DNA from: Mucilaginibacter sp. UR6-1
GTDB taxonomy: Bacteria > Bacteroidota > Bacteroidia > Sphingobacteriales > Sphingobacteriaceae
Assembly: GCF_020880975.1 (NCBI RefSeq)
Contig: NZ_JAJIWP010000008.1
Coordinates: forward strand, 26,151 to 90,150
Length of the DNA: 64,000 bases
Reading direction: 5' to 3'
Shown here: piece after piece, positions 44,292-52,634 of the stretch
Position numbering within the stretch: position 1 is the stretch's first letter
How the letters are laid out: each line of letters starts with the position of its first letter
Made by a program: the position numbers and the translations under genes
The notes under the pieces: model-generated
Databases searched by the model: none
What the model was told of the DNA's origin: nothing
The model's input: only the letters and a program-made list of their open reading frames with translations

Positions 44292-45530
44292 ATGAAAAAA
44301 ATATTTGTATTTGCGTTTATGGCACTTTGCTTAAGCAATAGTGCATCGGCGCAAACCTACAGCATACTGATAAAGGGCGGCCACGTTATCGACCCAAAGA
44401 ATAATATTGACGAGGTGATGGATGTAGCCATTGCTGATGGTAAAATTGTTAAGGTGGCTAAAAACATAGGCGGTACGGCCAAGCAAACGGTTGATGCCAA
44501 AGGCCTGTACGTTACACCGGGACTGATCGATATCCACTCACATAATTTTTTTGGTACCGCGCCCGATCATCAGTACGAGAATGGTAACCTTGCCCTGCCG
44601 CCTGATGGCTTTACCTTCCGCAATGGCGTAACTACCGTTGTAGATGCAGGCAGTTCGGGCTGGCGTACGTTCACTACGTTTAAAGAACAAACCATTGATC
44701 AATCGCAAACAAGGGTACTGGCTTTTTTAAATATAGTTGGCGAGGGTATGCGTGGCGGCTACGAGCAAAACCTAAACGATATGGACACCCGCATGTCGGC
44801 ATTAATGGCAAACCGGTTTAAAAAATATATAGTTGGCTTTAAGGTAGCGCATTACGAGGGGCACGACTGGTCGCCGGTTGACCGTGCCGTGGCCGCAGGC
44901 AAAGCCGCCGGTGATATACCGGTGATGATTGACTTTGGCGGAAGCCAACCGCCATTGCCTATTGAAGAGTTGTTTATGCAACACCTGCGCCCGGGCGATA
45001 TTTTTACCCATTGCTTTGCACAGATAAACGGCCGGGAATATATTGTTGACCAGCAAACGCAAAAAGTAAAGCCCTTTGTATGGGAAGCCCGCAAGCGCGG
45101 TATTTATTTTGACGTAGGTTACGGCGGTATCAGCTTTGCATTTTCGCAGGCCATACCGGCGGCTAAGGAAGGCTTTTTTCCAAGCTCGATCAGTACCGAT
45201 ATCCACACCGGCAGCATGAACAATGCCATGAAGGATATGCTCACCACCATGTCGAAATTTTTGGCTATAGGTATGGATCTGAAAAGCGTGATCAAAGCGT
45301 CAACCTCAAACCCGGCGATGGAAATAAAACATGAAGAATTGGGTAACCTCAGCGTTGGTGCCGAGGCTGATGTGGCTGTACTCAACATCCGCAAAGGAAA
45401 ATTTGGCCTGTTTGATTACACCGGCCGCAAGGTTGAAACTGATAAAAAACTGGAATGTGAACTGACCGTACGCGCAGGTAAAATAGTGTACGATCTGAAT
45501 GGTATTGCCAATCCAATCACTATCCGTTAA
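44292..45530 (+). CDS. Exported amidohydrolase/deacetylase-family metallohydrolase
   Basis: The 412-residue protein has a Sec-type signal peptide (ending ASAQ) and then an amidohydrolase barrel. The metal ligands include His82 and His84 in DIHSH, Lys184 in GFKVAH (probably carboxylated), His240 in FTHCF and Asp303 in STDIH. Position 214 is Asp in VMIDFGG where many relatives have His. Relatives include the EF_0837/AHA_3915 deacetylases that release acetate from N-acetyl amino acids or amino-sugar acids. It follows the PLP enzyme by 63 bases and is followed by the RraA-like gene. Confidence 0.9.
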   Translation: MKKIFVFAFMALCLSNSASAQTYSILIKGGHVIDPKNNIDEVMDVAIADGKIVKVAKNIGGTAKQTVDAKGLYVTPGLIDIHSHNFFGTAPDHQYENGNLALPPDGFTFRNGVTTVVDAGSSGWRTFTTFKEQTIDQSQTRVLAFLNIVGEGMRGGYEQNLNDMDTRMSALMANRFKKYIVGFKVAHYEGHDWSPVDRAVAAGKAAGDIPVMIDFGGSQPPLPIEELFMQHLRPGDIFTHCFAQINGREYIVDQQTQKVKPFVWEARKRGIYFDVGYGGISFAFSQAIPAAKEGFFPSSISTDIHTGSMNNAMKDMLTTMSKFLAIGMDLKSVIKASTSNPAMEIKHEELGNLSVGAEADVAVLNIRKGKFGLFDYTGRKVETDKKLECELTVRAGKIVYDLNGIANPITIR

Positions 45531-45553
45531 TTTGTTAGCTGAAGTTTATTTGT

Positions 45554-46477
45554 ATGAGATTTAAAAAGATTGCCATTGGTTTAAGCGTATTGTTAGGTTG
45601 GTTTACTGATGCCAATGCCCAAACCATTACCCGCGACGAACTGGTATTTTACACCTCGGAATGGAAAGGCGAACGGTTTAAGGATGGCCGCCCTAAAATA
45701 CCCGACGCGTTGATAGAACGCGCCAAAAATATAGGCATTGAAGAAGCCTGGACAGTTTTACGTAACGAGGGCTACAATAACCAGTTTGAGCGCGGCTGGA
45801 AAACCGTAAATGATAAACCTGTTGTTGGTCGCGCGGTAACCGCCATGTTTATGCCTGCCCGGCCTGATATTGAAAAGAACATTAAAGAGCGCGGTAATAA
45901 GCAGGGCCGAAAAGGTAACACCAACGCCTGGCCAATTGACGTACTTACCACAGGCGATGTTTACGTGGCTGATGGTTTTGGCAAAGTTAAAGATGGCACG
46001 CTGATAGGCGATAACCTGGGTAACTCTATCTTCAAAAAATCAGGCAACGGTGTAATTTTTGATGGTGGAGCCCGTGATTTGCAGGGCCTTGCAAAAATAG
46101 ACGGCTTTAATGCTTTTGTGCGCGATTTTGATCCGTCTTACCTGGCTGAGTCGGTATTGATGGGGTTGAATACGGCTATCCGAATCGGGCAGGCCATTGT
46201 GTTGCCCGGCGACCTGGTCATCTCTGAGCGGGAGGGTGTGTTATTTATCCCGGCTCATCTGGCCGAAAAGGTGATCATTACCGCTGAATTTATCGGCTTG
46301 CGCGATAAGTTTGGACAGGAGATGCTGAAAGCCGGCACCTATACCACAGGGGAGATTGATAGCCAATGGACACCGCAAATAAAGGATGCCTTTATTAAAT
46401 GGCTCGAAAAGCATCCCGAAGAAATGAAAATGACCCGCGCGCAATTAGACCAGTTTATGGAAAAGCGTACCTGGTAA
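45554..46477 (+). CDS. Exported RraA-family aldolase/decarboxylase-like protein
   Basis: The 307-residue protein has a Sec-type signal (ending DANAQ) and then the RraA/HMG-aldolase fold. The active-site Arg-Asp pair appears in GVIFDGGARDLQG, after the LIGDNLGNSIFKKSG loop. Relatives cleave 4-hydroxy-4-methyl-2-oxoglutarate or decarboxylate oxaloacetate; others only inhibit RNase E. Retention of the Arg and Asp favours an enzyme. It is the last gene of the cluster, 23 bases after the amidohydrolase, with a strong terminator behind it. Confidence 0.88.
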   Translation: MRFKKIAIGLSVLLGWFTDANAQTITRDELVFYTSEWKGERFKDGRPKIPDALIERAKNIGIEEAWTVLRNEGYNNQFERGWKTVNDKPVVGRAVTAMFMPARPDIEKNIKERGNKQGRKGNTNAWPIDVLTTGDVYVADGFGKVKDGTLIGDNLGNSIFKKSGNGVIFDGGARDLQGLAKIDGFNAFVRDFDPSYLAESVLMGLNTAIRIGQAIVLPGDLVISEREGVLFIPAHLAEKVIITAEFIGLRDKFGQEMLKAGTYTTGEIDSQWTPQIKDAFIKWLEKHPEEMKMTRAQLDQFMEKRTW

Positions 46478-46495
46478 TATTAATTACTTTTATTG

Positions 46496-46524
46496 AAGCC
46501 CTGTTGTTATACACAACGGGGCTT
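46496..46524 (+). terminator. Terminator of the exported-enzyme cluster
   Basis: A 12-bp stem (46496-46507 with 46513-46524, one G-T pair) encloses a 5-base loop and is followed by TGTTGTTT. It ends the gene run that started at the sigma factor. Confidence 0.88.
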
Positions 46525-46594
46525 TGTTGTTTAAACCACGCATCAGTAAAAAATAAAAAATAATTTGCGCAAGCATTTAATTGCATATATATTA

Positions 46595-46610
46595 GCAAGC
46601 AAATACTTGC
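46595..46610. promoter_or_regulatory. Operator-like inverted repeat before the ArsR-type gene
   Basis: GCAAG (46595-46599), six bases, CTTGC (46606-46610), ten bases before the ATG of the ArsR-type regulator. A partly similar GCGCAAGCA...TGCAT stretch lies 30 bases upstream. This fits an autoregulatory site; the link to this regulator is inferred from position. Confidence 0.5.
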
Positions 46611-46619
46611 ATATTATTT

Positions 46620-46952
46620 ATGGATGCCAGACGTGATGTTTTTCAGGCGATTGCCGACCCTACCCGCCGCGCCATTTTGGGCATGGTGGCCAATCAACCC
46701 CAAAATGTAAATGCCCTTGCCGAAAAGTTTGACGTAAGCAGGCAGGCGGTATCATTACATGTTAAAATACTGCACGAGTGTGGCTTGCTAACCATCAGAC
46801 AACAGGGCCGCGAACGTTATTGCGAGGGCCGGTTTGATAAATTAAGCGAAGTGGCCGAATGGATAGAACAGTACCGCAAATTCTGGAACAGCAGGCTTGA
46901 TTCGCTCGAACAATACCTTAATCAAATACAAACTAAAACCGATAAACCATAA
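46620..46952 (+). CDS. ArsR-type winged-helix regulator
   Basis: The 110-residue protein is an ArsR-type regulator without obvious metal-binding cysteines; its DNA helix is in VNALAEKFDVSRQAVSLHVK. Members with this short form usually regulate a following AHSA1/SRPBCC and DoxX gene, as here. The start codon follows an inverted repeat by ten bases. It probably represses its own operon, released by a signal that is not known. Confidence 0.9.
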   Translation: MDARRDVFQAIADPTRRAILGMVANQPQNVNALAEKFDVSRQAVSLHVKILHECGLLTIRQQGRERYCEGRFDKLSEVAEWIEQYRKFWNSRLDSLEQYLNQIQTKTDKP

Positions 46953-46986
46953 GCACTTACATATCAAAACCAAAAAACCAATTAAT

Positions 46987-47877
46987 ATGAATAATCCCAA
47001 GAACACCATCACCAGCATACGCGAGTTCACTTATCAGCGCGAGCTGGTATATAATGCCTTTGTCAATCCGGAATACCTGGCGCAATGGTGGGGGCCTAAT
47101 GGCTTTACCAACACCATCCACAAGTTTGACCTTAAACCCGGCGGCGACTGGACGCTGACCATGCACAGCCCGGACGGGCAGGATTTTTATAACGTGAGCA
47201 AGTTTGAACAGGTAGTAGCGCCGGAGCTAATTGTATACAAGCACCTCGATCCGGTACACGTTTTTACCGGTTCGCTGGCGTTCGGGTATTCATCCGGCAA
47301 AACCAGGGTTGTATTTACGATGACTTTTGAAAGCGATGAAGAATATAACAAGGTGAAGGATTTTATAATACCCGCCAACGAGCAGAATTTTGACCGGTTA
47401 GAAAAGGTATTAAGCACTATGCCCGCTAACCGCGAACTGATTTTCAGCCGATTGCTTAATGCCCCGCGTGAACTGGTTTTTGCCGTATGGACAAAGCCCG
47501 AACACATTATCAACTGGTGGGGGCCGAACGGTTTTACCAACACCATTGAATACATGGATGCCAGTACAGGCGGTAGCTGGAAATATATGATGCACGGGCC
47601 TGACGGGCGTGATTACCCTAATTTTATAAAATATACCGAGGTAGTAAAGCCCGAAAAAATCCGCTATCTTCATGGTGAGGATGAGGGGGAGAAGGAACAG
47701 TTTGAAGGATTGATTACCTTACAACAAGAGGGCAATAACCAAACCCGCCTTACCATGCGCCTGCTGTTTAACAACGCCGAGGAACTTGAATATGTGGTAC
47801 GTGAATTTGGCGCTGCTGATGGTGGCAACCAAACGCTGAACAAGTTAACCAATTACATAAATCAACTCGTATCATGA
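46987..47877 (+). CDS. Tandem SRPBCC (AHSA1-like) protein
   Basis: The start is placed at 46987 (MNNPKNTITSIREF), because the first of two SRPBCC domains begins there; the 30 codons upstream overlap the regulator gene in another frame. Domains of about 145 residues lie end to end, both containing WWGPNGFTNTI and a P-D-G turn, so this is an internal duplication. AHSA1-like domains bind hydrophobic ligands or stimulate Hsp90; the function here is unknown. It overlaps the DoxX gene by four bases (ATGA), and follows the ArsR-type gene. Confidence 0.9.
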   Translation: MNNPKNTITSIREFTYQRELVYNAFVNPEYLAQWWGPNGFTNTIHKFDLKPGGDWTLTMHSPDGQDFYNVSKFEQVVAPELIVYKHLDPVHVFTGSLAFGYSSGKTRVVFTMTFESDEEYNKVKDFIIPANEQNFDRLEKVLSTMPANRELIFSRLLNAPRELVFAVWTKPEHIINWWGPNGFTNTIEYMDASTGGSWKYMMHGPDGRDYPNFIKYTEVVKPEKIRYLHGEDEGEKEQFEGLITLQQEGNNQTRLTMRLLFNNAEELEYVVREFGAADGGNQTLNKLTNYINQLVS

Positions 47878-48260
47878 AAAAAGTGAACATTATTTACTGG
47901 ATATTCACCATACTGCTGGTGGCATCCATGCTGTTTTCGGCTATTGGTGGCTTTATGCCAACCCCGGAGGGTACTGCCATGATGAAGCATATTGGCTTTG
48001 GTCCGCACGTGCTGCCGTTGCTGAGCGTATTAAAAATATTAGGTTCCATTGCCTTGCTGGTACCGGGGTTTGCACGTTTAAAGGAATGGGCATACGCCGG
48101 TTTTACGTTTGACCTGCTGGGCGCGGTATATTCTTTTATCGCCGTGGGAGATCCGGTAGTGATGTGGGCACCTATCTTATTGGGCTTTGTGTTTATCGCC
48201 ATGTCATACATCTACTGGCATAAAAAATTAAAGCTGAAAGCATCGCAATCACTCAGATAA
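47874..48260 (+). CDS. DoxX-like membrane protein
   Basis: The 128-residue protein has four membrane segments and matches the DoxX-like family (GGFMPTPEGTAMMKHIGF is usual for its first loop). The family is found in terminal-oxidase and thiosulfate-oxidation systems but most members have no known role. It is coupled to the SRPBCC gene by a four-base overlap. The three genes from the ArsR-type regulator on form a module often seen in this phylum. Confidence 0.88.
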   Translation: MKKVNIIYWIFTILLVASMLFSAIGGFMPTPEGTAMMKHIGFGPHVLPLLSVLKILGSIALLVPGFARLKEWAYAGFTFDLLGAVYSFIAVGDPVVMWAPILLGFVFIAMSYIYWHKKLKLKASQSLR

Positions 48261-48293
48261 ATACGCTTGCTTTTAAGGATGATGATTAAATGG

Positions 48294-48301
48294 TAACTTT
48301 G
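48294..48301 (+). promoter_or_regulatory. Possible -7 element close to the miaE start
   Basis: TAACTTTG matches TAnnTTTG exactly, but ends only five bases before the GTG start codon. If used, the mRNA would have almost no leader. A possible -33 TTG at 48267-48269 is 24 bases upstream, longer than usual. Confidence 0.35.
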
Positions 48302-48306
48302 CTATT

Positions 48307-48906
48307 GTGAGCGAGAAAACCATTTTAAAACTGCAATTGCCTACCGACCCAAACTGGGTGAAGAACGTAGTGGAAAGTAATATTGAAGAGATACTGACCG
48401 ACCATGCTTTTTGTGAGCAAAAGGCCGCCAGTAACGCTATTACCCTCATCGTACAAAACCCCAACCTGTCTGACCTGGTGCAGGAGATGGCTGCTTTGGT
48501 GCAAGAGGAGATGGATCACTTTAAGCGCGTGCACGATATTATTCTGGAACGGGGTTATGTGCTTGGCCGCGAGCGTAAGGATAATTATGTTAACGAGCTG
48601 GTAAAGTTCATGAAAAAGGGCGGCAGCCGTAATGAACAACTGATAGACCGCTTACTTTTTGCCGCCATGATTGAGGCGCGCAGTTGCGAGCGGTTTAAGG
48701 TACTGTCAGAAAATATAAATGACAAGCAGTTATCAGCGTTTTATCATGAGCTGATGATCAGCGAAGCTACACACTATGCCACCTTTATCCGCCTGGCCCG
48801 AAAGTATACTGAGGGTATTGATGTGGATAAACGCTGGAAAGAGTTTTTGGATTATGAAGCTCAGGTGATACAAAATTACGGCAAGCGCGAAACCATACAC
48901 GGGTAA
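48307..48906 (+). CDS. miaE: tRNA-(ms2io6A37)-hydroxylase MiaE
   Basis: The 199-residue protein is a ferritin-like diiron protein with two E-x-x-H type patterns visible as EEMDHF and ESATHY-like (ISEATHY), and an AAMIEARSCERF helix. MiaE hydroxylates the isopentenyl group of the modified adenosine at position 37 of tRNA, using O2. The start is GTG (48307); the next methionine is well inside the domain, and the family aligns from near this point. It is not obviously co-transcribed with its neighbours. A very close -7-like element is noted. Confidence 0.9.
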   Translation: MSEKTILKLQLPTDPNWVKNVVESNIEEILTDHAFCEQKAASNAITLIVQNPNLSDLVQEMAALVQEEMDHFKRVHDIILERGYVLGRERKDNYVNELVKFMKKGGSRNEQLIDRLLFAAMIEARSCERFKVLSENINDKQLSAFYHELMISEATHYATFIRLARKYTEGIDVDKRWKEFLDYEAQVIQNYGKRETIHG

Positions 48907-48976
48907 TTCGTCTGTACAAAGCGGGCAGTTATCGATACAATGTTACATCGACGGTAATTAATGCTTTGCTTTGAAT

Positions 48977-50218
48977 ATGCTTCGTTTTAAATCATCAGTA
49001 ATTATAACACATATAGCGGGGTGGCTTTTATTTATGGCCTTCCCGCTGCTTTTTTTAAATAACCACGGGCAAAGCTCCAGTAATTTTGCCTTGTTGGCTT
49101 TACCGCAATACTGGTTGTTTTGCTGCACGTTCATCGCGCTGTTTTACATAAATGCTTACTGGCTGCTGCCAAGATTCTTTTTAAGGAAACGTTATTTTGA
49201 TTACGGTATAGCTTTAGTGATACTGCTTAACGGCGTTTACTTTTTGCAACCGTTTGACAGGCTGCTGCGCCGGTCAGAACAGGAATATAATAAGCTACTG
49301 GCCGGGCAAAATGCAATGGGTAATGTTTCGGGCGCGCAATTTGGTCTGCCGCCGGGTGATATGCCTGCACAACGGGCGGATAGCTTAATGCGAAAACAAC
49401 CCAATGGTGCGGCTGTGCGCCCGGATAGCCTGATAGGCCCGCCGCCTGACGGCGCTATGCCACCACCGCCTCAGCAAGGTAACATGCCGGGGCAGTTTCA
49501 GGGGCAACGTAAAATGCCGCCACGCAGGCATATTGATAGTAACAGCCTGTTTATATTTTTAATGATAATGGCGCTGAGTACGGCCATGCGTATTATTCAG
49601 CAATGGTTGCTTACCGAGCAGCGTGCGGCAAGGGCCGAAGCTGATAAGGCCAGCGCTGAACTGTCATTTTTAAAAGCGCAGATCAATCCGCACTTTTTGT
49701 TCAATACGCTTAATAATATTTATACCCTGGCTATCATGAGCAGTGAACATACTGCGCAAAGCATCATGAAGCTATCAAACATTATGCGCTATGTTACTGA
49801 TGATGTAACGGCAGATTTTGTGCCCCTGCAAAACGAGATTGACTGTATTGCCGATTATATTGAGCTGCAAAAGCTACGTGTGGGCAGCAATACCACAATT
49901 AACTTTGAGGTAAACGGCAATACAAGCGGTAAAAAAATAACGCCGCTAATGATGATGACCTTTGTGGAGAATGTTTTTAAATACGGGGTCAGCAAAAACA
50001 CAGCATCGGCTATTGATATACGCGTTGATGTGAGCGATACAACCACATCGTTTTTTTGCCGTAACCGGATTTTTGGCGAAAGTGTAAAGGAGCAACGCAA
50101 GGGTGTTGGTATAGCAAATACACGCCAGCGGCTGGAGCATTTATATCCGGGCAAGCACTTGCTCACCATAACCGATCATGACGATTTTTATACCGTTAAC
50201 CTGATAGTACAAAACTGA
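48977..50218 (+). CDS. LytS-type sensor histidine kinase
   Basis: The first ATG is 48977, giving 413 residues. Three membrane segments in about residues 8-93, a Pro/Gln/Met-rich loop (about 105-180), a fourth segment (about 188-210), then the His-kinase domain of the LytS/YehU type with FLKAQINPHFLFNTLNN (phospho-acceptor His). An ATPase part ends in NTRQRLEHLYPG. It should phosphorylate the LytTR regulator starting one base after its stop codon. The loop resembles no known sensor domain and is variable in composition. Confidence 0.93.
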   Translation: MLRFKSSVIITHIAGWLLFMAFPLLFLNNHGQSSSNFALLALPQYWLFCCTFIALFYINAYWLLPRFFLRKRYFDYGIALVILLNGVYFLQPFDRLLRRSEQEYNKLLAGQNAMGNVSGAQFGLPPGDMPAQRADSLMRKQPNGAAVRPDSLIGPPPDGAMPPPPQQGNMPGQFQGQRKMPPRRHIDSNSLFIFLMIMALSTAMRIIQQWLLTEQRAARAEADKASAELSFLKAQINPHFLFNTLNNIYTLAIMSSEHTAQSIMKLSNIMRYVTDDVTADFVPLQNEIDCIADYIELQKLRVGSNTTINFEVNGNTSGKKITPLMMMTFVENVFKYGVSKNTASAIDIRVDVSDTTTSFFCRNRIFGESVKEQRKGVGIANTRQRLEHLYPGKHLLTITDHDDFYTVNLIVQN

Positions 50219-50219
50219 T

Positions 50220-50912
50220 ATGCTGAAATGTATCGCTATTGATGATGAGCCGCTGGCGCTAACGCTGATCAGCACTTATGTATCGCGTATACCTACGCTG
50301 CAAATGCTGCATACGTTTGAGAATGCCATAGCCGGGGCTGAGTTTTTGCGAAATAATGAGGTTGACCTTTTATTTATCGACATAAACATGCCCGATATTA
50401 CCGGTATTGATCTGGTGCATTCGCTGGAAAAAAAGCCCATGGTGGTATTTACTACCGCCTATAAAAATTACGCCTACGAGGGTTTTGAGCTTGAAGCGAT
50501 AGATTATTTATTAAAGCCGATAGATTTTAACCGTTTTACCAAAGCTGTTGATAAGGCGGTAGAATATCATGGCTATAAAAACAATGCAGGCACCCCAGCA
50601 CACGACGAGAATATATACGTTTACAGCGAATACCGTATGGTAAAGATCACCATTAGCGAGGTGGAATATTTGGAAAGCATGGAGGATTACGTGAAGATAC
50701 ATTTGGCCGATGGCAAGGTTATCCTTACCCTTATGCCAATGAAAAAGCTGCTGGAAAAACTGCCTGCCGACAAATTCCGGCGCATACACCGCAGCTTTGC
50801 GGTAGCGGTTAATAAAGTAAGATCGATTCAGGGGCGTAAGGTTTTTTTAAAGGATACCTCACTGCCTATAAGCGACAGCCATGCCGATTTTATAAAGGAA
50901 TGGGCTAAGTAA
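50220..50912 (+). CDS. LytTR-family response regulator
   Basis: The 230-residue protein has a receiver domain (residues 1-120; acidic Asp8/Asp9, phospho-acceptor Asp54 in LLFIDINMPD, Lys99 in DYLLKP) and a LytTR DNA-binding domain (about 130-230, with FRRIHRSFAVAVNKV and SLPISDSHAD). It follows the kinase by one base. LytTR regulators bind direct repeats upstream of target genes; no target is identified here. Downstream there is the repeat at 50917. Confidence 0.95.
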   Translation: MLKCIAIDDEPLALTLISTYVSRIPTLQMLHTFENAIAGAEFLRNNEVDLLFIDINMPDITGIDLVHSLEKKPMVVFTTAYKNYAYEGFELEAIDYLLKPIDFNRFTKAVDKAVEYHGYKNNAGTPAHDENIYVYSEYRMVKITISEVEYLESMEDYVKIHLADGKVILTLMPMKKLLEKLPADKFRRIHRSFAVAVNKVRSIQGRKVFLKDTSLPISDSHADFIKEWAK

Positions 50913-50916
50913 TACC

Positions 50917-51044
50917 CCCCCCCCTAAATCCTCCCTCAAAGGGAGGACTTTGCTTGATTATAGGTCTTTAGAGGAAATCAGGAGTGGTTTAAGCAAAATT
51001 AGGGTGATTTATTCCTTCCCCTGGGAGGGCAGGGAGGGGTTAAA
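50917..51044. repeat. Intergenic C/G-rich repeat pair
   Basis: A run of about 10 C (from 50917) and the hairpin TCCTCCC/GGGAGGA (about 50930-50948) are followed, about 65 bases on, by an inverted-looking element (CCTTCCCCTGGGAGGGCAGGG at about 51014). Elements of this form (CCCTCCC...AAAGGGAGGG) are scattered between genes in several Sphingobacteriaceae; the family statement is from memory. The right part lies inside the 3' end of the monooxygenase gene at 51009. Confidence 0.55.
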
Positions 51045-52628
51045 ATGAATCACATTCAGCAAATAATTGTCCATCATGTCAATAGCCACTACATCATTTA
51101 TGTAGCCAATATACATGTCAGGCCTTACGATGATGGCCTTTTTTTGTTCCTCCTTTATTCCGAAAAGTTCAAATACCCGGATGTTGTTTTTTGATGGCGG
51201 AAGATAAAACAGGTTGATAGCACCATTGTATTTTTGTGTTATCCATTTGGCAAGGGTAAAAATATCTATTTCCTTAAATTTACCCAGTACCAGCAACGTA
51301 AAGCCCGGCTTGCTGCACCAGGCATGCAGGTCAGTTTGTTGTTGGGTGCGCTCGTCAAATATTTCTACATAGGGCAAGCGGTCACCGGCTTTAATAGTTG
51401 AAAGCTGGCTTAAATGCAGGTTGATCCGGCTATCGCGATAGCTGATACCAGTTTGCGATATGGTGCGGAATAGCTTTTCCCTCAATCCCGGTTTACTCCA
51501 CATGAATTTTATAAGGTGTGGCAATATTGATATTTTAAAAAACGAGGTTGCCCAATTGGATGCGGTAATGATATTAAAAGCACGGTCGGTAGTGCGGAGT
51601 AATTGTTTGGCTACGGGCATGCGTTCAGTTTCGTAACTATCTAATATGGATGGGGCTATCTGGTTGTTTATTACCGCGGCAAGTTTCCAGGCCAGGTTAT
51701 AGGCATCCTGCAAACCGGTGTTCATTCCTTGCCCGCCAACTGGCGAGTGCACATGCGCGGCATCTCCAATTAAAAAGCAATGCTGCTGCCTGAACTGCGC
51801 CGCCATGCGGTGATGCAGTTTATAGGTGGTGAACCAGTTGCAATGGATAATGCTGATGTTTTGCGCGGTCACTTTATTGAGCGAGGGCAATATATCATCC
51901 AATTTCAAATCGTCATTATCCTCAAAATTTTGGGGTATATCGCCAATTATCCTGAAAGCGCCCGCTTCGGGTAAAGGGAAGAAGGCGGCCAGGCCGTTTT
52001 TTTCAAGGTAAAGCTGTATGTTATCATCAGCCACGCCAGCCAGTTTTACATCGGCTAAATAAAATTTATTAGGATAAGTATCGCCATTGAAAGGTGTGCC
52101 CATTTGTTTGCGTACAGTACTGCCAGCACCATCGGCACCTATCAGCCAATCGCAGGTCAGGGTATGGTCGCGGCCATTTTCGCTTGCTGTTACGGTAACC
52201 TTTCCGCCGGTTTGCTGAGCTTTTATAAGTGATGTACTCCAGTAAACGGGGCAGCAGGCCGTGGTGAGTTCGTCAAGCAGCAGGCGTTCATTTTTACTTT
52301 GCGGATAAAATAGTATAAACGGAAAGCGGGTTTGCTTTTCGCCCACACCGGCAAATGAAAGTGAGGCCAGTACCTCACCATGCTGATTAAAAGTTATACC
52401 CTGTGCCTGTTTACCTTCATCAAGCGCGCTATCCACCATACCCATCTGCCGGTATATCTCCAGCGAACGGGCTTGTACGGCCAGGGCTTTGGTATAGTGT
52501 GTTGGCCCTGTTTTGCTGTCAATAACTACAGGCTGAATGCCGTAACGCAGCAGTTGCGCCGCCATCATCAACCCCGAAGGGCCTGCCCCAACAATTAAAA
52601 CACTGGTATGCTGATGGCCGCCTATCAT
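51009..52628 (-). CDS. FAD-dependent monooxygenase (PHBH/phenol-hydroxylase type)
   Basis: The 539-residue protein has the FAD motif GAGPSGL (residues about 14-20), a DG motif in LIGADGAGSTVRK, and the second FAD motif GDAAHVHSPVGGQGMN. It should hydroxylate aromatic or similar compounds with NAD(P)H and O2; the substrate is unknown. The C-terminal thioredoxin-like domain (about 400-530) is usual in larger members. The last ten residues (NPSLPSQGKE) are encoded by the intergenic repeat, so the end may be a recent extension. Its start lies seven bases downstream of the methyltransferase stop on the same strand. Confidence 0.92.
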   Translation of the reverse strand: MIGGHQHTSVLIVGAGPSGLMMAAQLLRYGIQPVVIDSKTGPTHYTKALAVQARSLEIYRQMGMVDSALDEGKQAQGITFNQHGEVLASLSFAGVGEKQTRFPFILFYPQSKNERLLLDELTTACCPVYWSTSLIKAQQTGGKVTVTASENGRDHTLTCDWLIGADGAGSTVRKQMGTPFNGDTYPNKFYLADVKLAGVADDNIQLYLEKNGLAAFFPLPEAGAFRIIGDIPQNFEDNDDLKLDDILPSLNKVTAQNISIIHCNWFTTYKLHHRMAAQFRQQHCFLIGDAAHVHSPVGGQGMNTGLQDAYNLAWKLAAVINNQIAPSILDSYETERMPVAKQLLRTTDRAFNIITASNWATSFFKISILPHLIKFMWSKPGLREKLFRTISQTGISYRDSRINLHLSQLSTIKAGDRLPYVEIFDERTQQQTDLHAWCSKPGFTLLVLGKFKEIDIFTLAKWITQKYNGAINLFYLPPSKNNIRVFELFGIKEEQKKAIIVRPDMYIGYINDVVAIDMMDNYLLNVIHFNPSLPSQGKE

Positions 52629-52634
52629 ATTTGC

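Noticed and set aside
46897..46986. Longer start of the SRPBCC gene
   Set aside because: The extra residues overlap the end of the regulator gene and match no domain; the ATG at 46987 begins the domain.
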